A DNA stretch of 64,000 nt from Tragulus kanchil (lineage: Eukaryota; Chordata; Mammalia; Artiodactyla; Tragulidae), in the NCBI GenBank assembly GCA_022376925.1, contig JAIOJX010000004.1, positions 123,653,123-123,717,122 of the forward strand, written 5' to 3'. Every line of letters starts with the position of its first letter. Position 1 is the stretch's first letter. The translations under genes were made by a program, and so were the position numbers. Shown here piece after piece: positions 57,808-64,000 of the stretch. The notes beneath the pieces were generated by a model. It was not told the origin of the DNA. It was given only the letters and a program-made list of their open reading frames with translations, and did no database searches.

Positions 57808-58010
57808 CCAAGTTGCTTCAGTTGTGTCCTACTTTTTGTGACTCCATGGACTGTAGCCCACCAGGTTCCTCTGTCTATGAGATTTTCGAGGCAAGAATAC
57901 TGGAGTTTGTTGCCATACCTTCCTCTAGGGGATCTTTTGACTGAGACTGCATCTCCTGTGGCTCTTGCACTGCAGGCGGATTCTTCACTGCTAGGCCACC
58001 AGGGAAGCCC
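57808..58010 (-). mobile_element. Bov-tA SINE
   Basis: Plus strand: 'gttgcttcagttgtgtccta', 'ccatggactgtagcccacca', 'ggcaagaatactggagtttg', 'ggccaccagggaagccc'. The middle (57930-57960) is more diverged than usual. Confidence 0.9.
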
Positions 58011-58119
58011 GCGTCTTAATATACCATGCTTTCAGGCACTGGTTGCTAATCAATGGCATGCATCCCATTAATAGTGCACCAGTTTAAGAGGGCCATGACC
58101 AGATTAAAGATAAGAAACC

Positions 58120-58575
58120 AAATACAATAATGTTTATTTGCAATAGACTGAGACTGGAGACAACCAAAATTCATATCTACATGTTAATGAATAAACAAAT
58201 TGTGGGATAGCCCATACAATGGAATATTATTCAACAATAAAAAGAATGACACATATAATAACTCTCAAAATACTTATATAATTAGTGAAAGAAGCCAGGC
58301 CCCAAAGTGCATACTTTATGGTTCCATATTTATAAAAATCTAGAAAATAAAAACTAATCTATGGTGATACAAAGTATTATAGAAGCTTTCTGTGGTTGGG
58401 GGTAGGAAAACAGGTGAGAGGAAGGTGTAACACAAGGACATGAAAATAATTTGATAATATTGGGTATTTTCATTATCTTGATTATATTGATGGTTGTACC
58501 AGTGTATACATATTTCAAAACTCATTAAATTATATACTTTAAATATTTGTAGTTTAGTATTTATCACTTGAAACT
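58120..58575 (+). mobile_element. Old L1M 3' end
   Basis: 'tggagacaaccaaaattcat', 'tacaatggaatattattcaa', 'ctttctgtggttgggggtag', 'gatggttgtaccagtgtata', 'aactcattaaattatatact', 'tgtagtttagtatttatcac' are the standard old L1M 3' series. Confidence 0.85.
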
Positions 58576-58857
58576 CAAAAATCTGTTTAAGAAACTAAAA
58601 ATATTATAGTGCATCACTCAGGAAATTTACAGTTTGTTTCATGAAAATTTTGCTTCATTTTTGTGTGTGTGTATCTAGTACTTACATTTTCATACTAATT
58701 ATCTCTCTCTTTAAAAAACTATGTTGAAATTAGTTAATTTCTGTCCTTAGGTATGTTTTATCATCCTCTTTCTGCTTTTCCTTCTTTTAAACTCTGGAGT
58801 TAAGTGCATAAGTCATTTGTTTTTTTCTCTGTTGCTTTTAAGAATAAAATAATTTAA

Positions 58858-59140
58858 GGCTCAACCCTGAATATTCACTGAAAGGACTGAAGCTGAAGCT
58901 CGATACTTTGACCACCTGAGGTGAAGAGTCGACTCATTGGAAAACATACTGATGCTGGGAGAGAGTGAGGGCAAGAAAAGAAGGGGACAACAGAGGATGA
59001 GATGCTTAGATAGCATCACTGACTCAACAGATATGAATTTGAACAAGCTCCAGGAGATACTGAAAGACAGGAAAGCCTGGAATGCTGTCATCCATGGGGT
59101 TGCAAAGAGTCAGACAAGATTTAGCAATTAAACAACAACA
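58858..59140 (+). mobile_element. BovB LINE 3' end fragment
   Basis: 'cctgaatattcactgaaagg' to 'aacaacaacaa': the last part of the BovB ORF (a DSITDSTDMNLNKLQE-like stretch around 59008-59055) and its AAC-rich tail. The frame at 58937-59131 is this remnant. Confidence 0.92.
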
Positions 59141-59269
59141 AAAATTAATGTATTGGGGGCTTCACATATAGTATTTTAATGTAGTATTTTCAGTGTCATT
59201 AGCTTGCTCATGTGATTGGGGCTTAAAATATTTTCACCAGTTTAAGAGGGCCATGACCAGATTAAATAG

Positions 59270-59724
59270 CAATACAATAATGTTTATTTGCAATAGACTG
59301 AGACTGGAGACAACCAAAATTCATATCTACATGTTAATGAATAAACAAATTGTGGGATAGTCCATACAATGGAATATTATTCAACAATAAAAGAATGACA
59401 CATATAATAACTCTCAAAATACTTATATAATTAGTGAAAGAAGCCAGGCCCCAAAGTGCATACTTTATGGTTCCATATTTATAAAAATCTAGAAAATAAA
59501 AACTAATCTATGGTGATACAAAGTATTATAGAAGCTTTCTGTGGTTGGGGGTAGGAAAACAGGTGAGAGGAAGGTGTAACACAAGGACATGAAAATAATT
59601 TGATAATATTGGGTATTTTCATTATCTTGATTATATTGATGGTTGTACCAGTGTATACATATTTCAAAACTCATTAAATTATATACTTTAAATATTTGTA
59701 GTTTAGTATTTATCACTTGAAACT
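59270..59724 (+). mobile_element. Old L1M 3' end, second copy in duplication 19
   Basis: Repeats 58120-58575 at +1149. Confidence 0.85.
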
Positions 59725-60006
59725 CAAAAATCTGTTTAAGAAACTAAAAATATTATAGTGCATCACTCAGGAAATTTACAGTTTGTTTCATGAAAATTTT
59801 GCTTCATTTTTGTGTGTGTGTATCTAGTACTTACATTTTCATACTAATTATCTCTCTCTTTAAAAAACTATGTTGAAATTAGTTAATTTCTGTCCTTAGG
59901 TATGTTTTATCATCCTCTTTCTGCTTTTCCTTCTTTTAAACTCTGGAGTTAAGTGCATAAGTCATTTGTTTTTTTCTCTGTTGCTTTTAAGAATAAAATA
60001 ATTTAA

Positions 60007-60289
60007 GGCTCAACCCTGAATATTCACTGAAAGGACTGAAGCTGAAGCTCGATACTTTGACCACCTGAGGTGAAGAGTCGACTCATTGGAAAACATACTG
60101 ATGCTGGGAGAGAGTGAGGGCAAGAAAAGAAGGGGACAACAGAGGATGAGATGCTTAGATAGCATCACTGACTCAACAGATATGAATTTGAACAAGCTCC
60201 AGGAGATACTGAAAGACAGGAAAGCCTGGAATGCTGTCATCCATGGGGTTGCAAAGAGTCAGACAAGATTTAGCAATTAAACAACAACA
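60007..60289 (+). mobile_element. BovB LINE 3' end fragment, second copy
   Basis: Repeats 58858-59140 at +1149. Confidence 0.92.
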
Positions 60290-60519
60290 AAAATTAATGT
60301 ATTGGGGGCTTCACATATAGTATTTTAATGTAGTATTTTCAGTGTCATTAGCTTGCTCTGGATTTCTTTGTTGATTCAAACAAGGATTAATTAATAGGGC
60401 TTTTAAAACTATATTTTATTGGGAGCTTAATTTCAAATTTTAATATATTATGGTCCAAGAACGGGCCCTTATCAACTTCTTATAGAGTTGTATAATCTAG
60501 ATGGGCCCAGAAGTCAAGT

Positions 60520-61998
60520 GGGCCTTAGGAAACATTAGTAAAAAGCTAATGGAGCTGATGGAATTCCAGTTGAGCTATTTCAAATCCTAAAAGATGATGC
60601 TGTTAAACTGCTGCACTCAATATGCCAGCAAATTTGGAAAGCTCAGCAGTGGCCACAGGATTGAAAAAGGTCAGTTTTCATTCCAGTCTCAAAGAAAGGC
60701 AATATCAAGAATGTTCGAACTACCACACAATTGCACTCATTTCACATACTAACAAAGTAATGCTTAAAATCCTTCAAGCTAGGCTTCAACAGTATATGAC
60801 AGAGAACTTCCAGATATACAAGCTGGGTTTAGCAATGGCAGAGAAGGCATAGATTAAATTGCCAACAACTGTTGGAACATAGAAAAAGCAAAGGAATAAA
60901 AGAAAAAATCTACTTCTTCATTGACTATGCTAAAGCCTTTGACTATTTGGATCACAACAAACTGTGGAAAATTCTTAAAGAGGTGGGAATACCATACCAC
61001 TTTACTTGTCTCCTGAGAAACCTGTACTCAGGTCAAGAAGCAATAGTTATAACCAGACATGGAACCACAAACTGATTCAAAATTGGAAAAGGAATACATC
61101 AAGGCTTTATATTATCACTCTGCTTGTTTAACTTCCACGCAGAGTACATCATGTAAAATGCCAGGCTGGATGAAGTTCAAGGTGGAATAAAGATGGCCAG
61201 AAAAAATGTCAACAACTTCAGATATGCAGAAGATATCACTCTAATGGCAGAAAGCAAAGAGAAACTAAAGAGCCCCTTGATGAAGGTGAAAGAGGTAAAT
61301 GAAGAAGCTAGCTTAAAACCAGACATTCAGAAAACTAAGATCATAGCATCTGGTTCTATCACTTCATGACAAATAGATGGGGAAAATGTGGAAAGAGTGA
61401 CAGATTTTATTTTCTTGGGCTACAGAGTCACTGCTGATGGTGACTGCAGTCAGGAAACTAAAAGATGCTTGCTCCTTGGAAGAAAAGCTATGACAAACAA
61501 AGACAACATATTCAAAGGCAGAGATGTCACATTACCAACAAAGATCTGTATAGTCAAGGCTACAGTTTTTCCAGTAGTCATGTACAGATGTGAGAGTTGA
61601 ACCATAAAAAAGACTGAGCACCAAAGAACTGATGCATCCGAATTGTGGTGCTAGAGCAGACTCTTGAGAATCCCTGGGACACCAAGGAGATTAAATCAGT
61701 CAATCCTAAAGGAAATCCACCCTGAATATTCACTGGAAGGACTGATGTTGAAACTCTAATACTTTGGCTACCTGATGCAAAGGGCAGACTCATTAAAAAA
61801 GACCCTGGTGCTGGGAAAGATGGAAGGCAGGAGGAGAAGGGAGTGACAGAAGATGAGATGGTTGGATGGCATCACTGACTCAATGGACATGAGTTTGAGC
61901 AAACTCTGGGAGATGGTGAGGGACAGAGAAGCCTAGAGTGCCGCAGTTCATGGGGTCGCAAAGAGCCAGACGTGACTTAATGACTGAACAGCAACAAC
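60520..61998 (+). mobile_element. BovB (RTE) LINE, 3' half with mutated catalytic motif
   Basis: The longest BovB piece in the window: about 1.5 kb covering the reverse-transcriptase domain and the 3' end. Blocks: 'NYHTIALISHTNKVMLKILQ' near 60719-60775, 'FIDYAKAFDYLDHNKLWKIL' near 60917-60976, 'LLRNLYSGQEAIV', the catalytic YADD reduced to YAED at 61223-61234 (first aspartate codon gat to gaa), 'LPTKICIVKATVFPVVMY' near 61540. Stop codons and frame changes lie between the open pieces (60622-60852, 60872-61075, 61388-61600). The tail ends with AGCAACAA near 61995. It is a dead 5'-truncated copy. The part from 61526 is repeated at 62627. Confidence 0.94.
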
Positions 61999-62007
61999 CT
62001 GGGTGGG

Positions 62008-62225
62008 AAAGTATATTACAGCGGTTAGGAGCATAGCTCTGAAGTCACACATACTGGAGTTAGAATTCTTTTTCTCCCAGTACAATTGCAATCTGTGGGG
62101 CCCCAATTAGATAAGTGCTTTAAACTGTGTTCCCGGCATCTTTAAATTTGTTTAATAATGTCTATCTCATTGTTTGAGGATTAAGTGAGATGATAGATGC
62201 TGAAAAACCGTTCTCACATATTAGT
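62008..62225 (+). mobile_element. MIR SINE
   Basis: 'acagcggttaggagcatagc', 'ctgaagtcacacatactgga', 'tgtctatctcattgtttgag', 'gattaagtgagatgatagat' match sense MIR from head to tail. Confidence 0.8.
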
Positions 62226-62626
62226 AAACCAGTATAAACCTTGTCATGTCTCTTTTTGACTAGAAAATACTTACTCTAACCTGTATTCTCAAAATAAAGT
62301 ATTTAATCTAATTTATAGAGCATCTTTATAATTACATTGTTTAAATCAGCTGTTTTTTTATTTCAAAGTGGGGTGCTAAAGTCTCTCATTAACACTGTAT
62401 GTTTTAAGGACTTGTTTTTTGCAATCACTTACTTGTACGTTTCAATAACCTGATATTTCTCCACAAAGTTCCATAATTATAATCTCTTCTTTGGGAAAGC
62501 TTGAATCAATATAAATGTTGATCTTTCTCCCCCAGTCTAGTCCTTTTATATTTGATTGCTATGTTGTTTCTTCTAAAAAGCAATCACTGTTTTTTGACCA
62601 CTTCTTTTACACTTTCTAATAAGCAG
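62226..62626. other. Unassigned AT-rich sequence
   Basis: No gene or repeat recognised. Repeated at 63327-63715. Confidence 0.5.
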
Positions 62627-63099
62627 GTCACATTACCAACAAAGACTAGTATAGTCAAGGCTACAGTTTTTCCAGTAGTCATGTACAGATGTGAGAGTTG
62701 AACCATAAAAAAGACTGAGCACCAAAGAACTGATGCATCCGAATTGTGGTGCTAGAGCAGACTCTTGAGAATCCCTGGGACACCAAGGAGATTAAATCAG
62801 TCAATCCTAAAGGAAATCCACCCTGAATATTCACTGGAAGGACTGATGTTGAAACTCTAATACTTTGGCTACCTGATGCAAAGGGCAGACTCATTAAAAA
62901 AGACCCTGGTGCTGGGAAAGATGGAAGGCAGGAGGAGAAGGGAGTGACAGAAGATGAGATGGTTGGATGGCATCACTGACTCAATGGACATGAGTTTGAG
63001 CAAACTCTGGGAGATGGTGAGGGACAGAGAAGCCTAGAGTGCCGCAGTTCATGGGGTCGCAAAGAGCCAGACGTGACTTAATGACTGAACAGCAACAAC
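62627..63099 (+). mobile_element. BovB LINE 3' part, second copy in duplication 20
   Basis: Repeats 61526-61998 at +1101. Confidence 0.93.
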
Positions 63100-63108
63100 C
63101 TGGGTGGG

Positions 63109-63326
63109 AAAGTATATTACAGCGGTTAGGAGCATAGCTCTGAAGTCACACATACTGGAGTTAGAATTCTTTTTCTCCCAGTACAATTGCAATCTGTGGG
63201 GCCCCAATTAGATAAGTGCTTTAAACTGTGTTCCCGGCATCTTTAAATTTGTTTAATAATGTCTATCTCATTGTTTGAGGATTAAGTGAGATGATAGATG
63301 CTGAAAAACCGTTCTCACATATTAGT
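63109..63326 (+). mobile_element. MIR SINE, second copy in duplication 20
   Basis: Repeats 62008-62225 at +1101. Confidence 0.8.
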
Positions 63327-63889
63327 AAACCAGTATAAACCTTGTCATGTCTCTTTTTGACTAGAAAATACTTACTCTAACCTGTATTCTCAAAATAAAG
63401 TATTTAATCTAATTTATAGAGCATCTTTATAATTACATTGTTTAAATCAGCTGTTTTTTTATTTCAAAGTGGGGTGCTAAAGTCTCTCATTAACACTGTA
63501 TGTTTTAAGGACTTGTTTTTTGCAATCACTTACTTGTACGTTTCAATAACCTGATATTTCTCCACAAAGTTCCATAATTATAATCTCTTCTTTGGGAAAG
63601 CTTGAATCAATATAAATGTTGATCTTTCTCCCCCAGTCTAGTCCTTTTATATTTGATTGCTATGTTGTTTCTTCTAAAAAGCAATCACTGTTTTTTGACC
63701 ACTTCTTTTACACTTATCTGAAAAGCTTTTTTAAACATCTGTAAAATAATTTTGTTCTTCCTTTCCGAATTTTATTGACAACATCTACTATTCAAATTGA
63801 GACTCTATTTGATAAGATTCTTATGTTTTACAAGTTTATTTCTAATATTTGCACTGGAATTTTTAAACATTTAAAATAACTTATTACTA

Positions 63890-64000
63890 CAAAGCAACAG
63901 TCCTCAAGACAGTATGGTACTGGCACGAAAACAGAACTATAGATCAATGGAACAAGATTGAGAACCCAGAGATAAACCCACGCACCTATGGGTACCTTAT
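63890..64000 (+). mobile_element. L1 ORF2 fragment running off the window
   Basis: 'actacaaagcaacagtcctc', 'agtatggtactggcacgaaa', 'atagatcaatggaacaagat' and 'ataaacccacgcacctatg' are the conserved L1 ORF2 region well upstream of the 3' end. The element continues past 64000. Confidence 0.88.

Larger units (their letters stand above)
58077..60358. repeat. Near-identical tandem duplication 19 (unit about 1150 bp)
   Basis: Copy A 58077-59234, copy B 59235-60358. B lost eight bases near 59265 and one A near 59391, and has C to T at 59361; the indels fall in its first 160 bp. At the join A reads 'gcttgctcatgtgattgggg', while after B 'gcttgctctggatttct' follows. Confidence 0.95.
61526..63715. repeat. 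Near-identical tandem duplication 20 (unit 1101 bp)
   Basis: Copy A 61526-62626, copy B 62627-63715. Only one small difference seen, near B's left end ('aaagatctgtata' to 'aaagactagtata' at 62641). The unit begins in the middle of a BovB ORF, so a stray BovB 3' part follows unique DNA at 62627. Confidence 0.95.

Noticed and set aside
761..63715. Tandem gene or repeat amplification as a biological system
   Set aside because: The units are unrelated to each other, cut through elements at arbitrary points, have nearly constant length and carry errors at the joins. Assembly overlap explains all of this at once.
1..64000. CRISPR array, operon, phage or bacterial mobile element
   Set aside because: No spaced short repeats, no dense ORFs, no ribosome-binding sites; composition and repeats are mammalian.

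Overview
The window is mammalian nuclear DNA, most probably from a ruminant. It holds many tRNA-headed Bov-tA SINEs, four pieces of BovB (RTE) LINE, one conventional CHR-2 type SINE, a second CHR-like SINE subfamily with its own 3' end, artiodactyl-style L1 3' ends, and a background of old L1M, L2 and MIR copies. The species cannot be fixed from sequence alone. I found no coding exon of a recognisable cellular gene. Almost every open frame longer than 60 codons is transposon-derived or chance, and several begin at GTG or TTG rather than ATG.

The dominant feature is structural. Twenty times in 64 kb, a block of about 1.05-1.16 kb is followed at once by a nearly identical second copy. The second copies start at about 1807, 7536, 10741, 13401, 18464, 20479, 22378, 24713, 26758, 29379, 31718, 33588, 35767, 40001, 43672, 48715, 51876, 56275, 59235 and 62627. 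The unit size hardly changes although the content ranges from L1 and SINEs to unique DNA and a CpG island. Differences are mostly homopolymer and dinucleotide indels gathered near the joins. I read this as an assembly artefact (neighbouring contigs joined without trimming about 1.1 kb of shared end sequence), not as biology. Removing one copy of each pair leaves roughly 42 kb of true locus.

Layout: 1-9 kb is L1 3' end, SINEs, MIR and old repeats. 9-16 kb is mostly unique or old DNA ending in a BovB. 16-25 kb is repeat-poor with one SINE. 25.6-30.5 kb contains the only CpG island: GC boxes, CGG/CCG-rich tracts, a TATA-like motif and a candidate minus-strand splice donor. It probably marks the promoter and first exon of a gene I cannot name. 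30.5-38 kb is L2/MIR-age DNA. 38-42 kb is a cluster of Bov-tA. 42-46.3 kb is layered L1 and an LTR-like end. 46-53 kb is mostly unique. 53-58 kb is SINE-rich with L2. 58-64 kb is old L1, two BovB fragments, MIR and the start of an L1 ORF2 fragment.

I found no convincing new gene system. The observations most worth following are the false-duplication pattern, which would mislead copy-number or gene-family analysis, the CHR-like SINE subfamily with a distinctive 3' end, and the unnamed CpG-island promoter.
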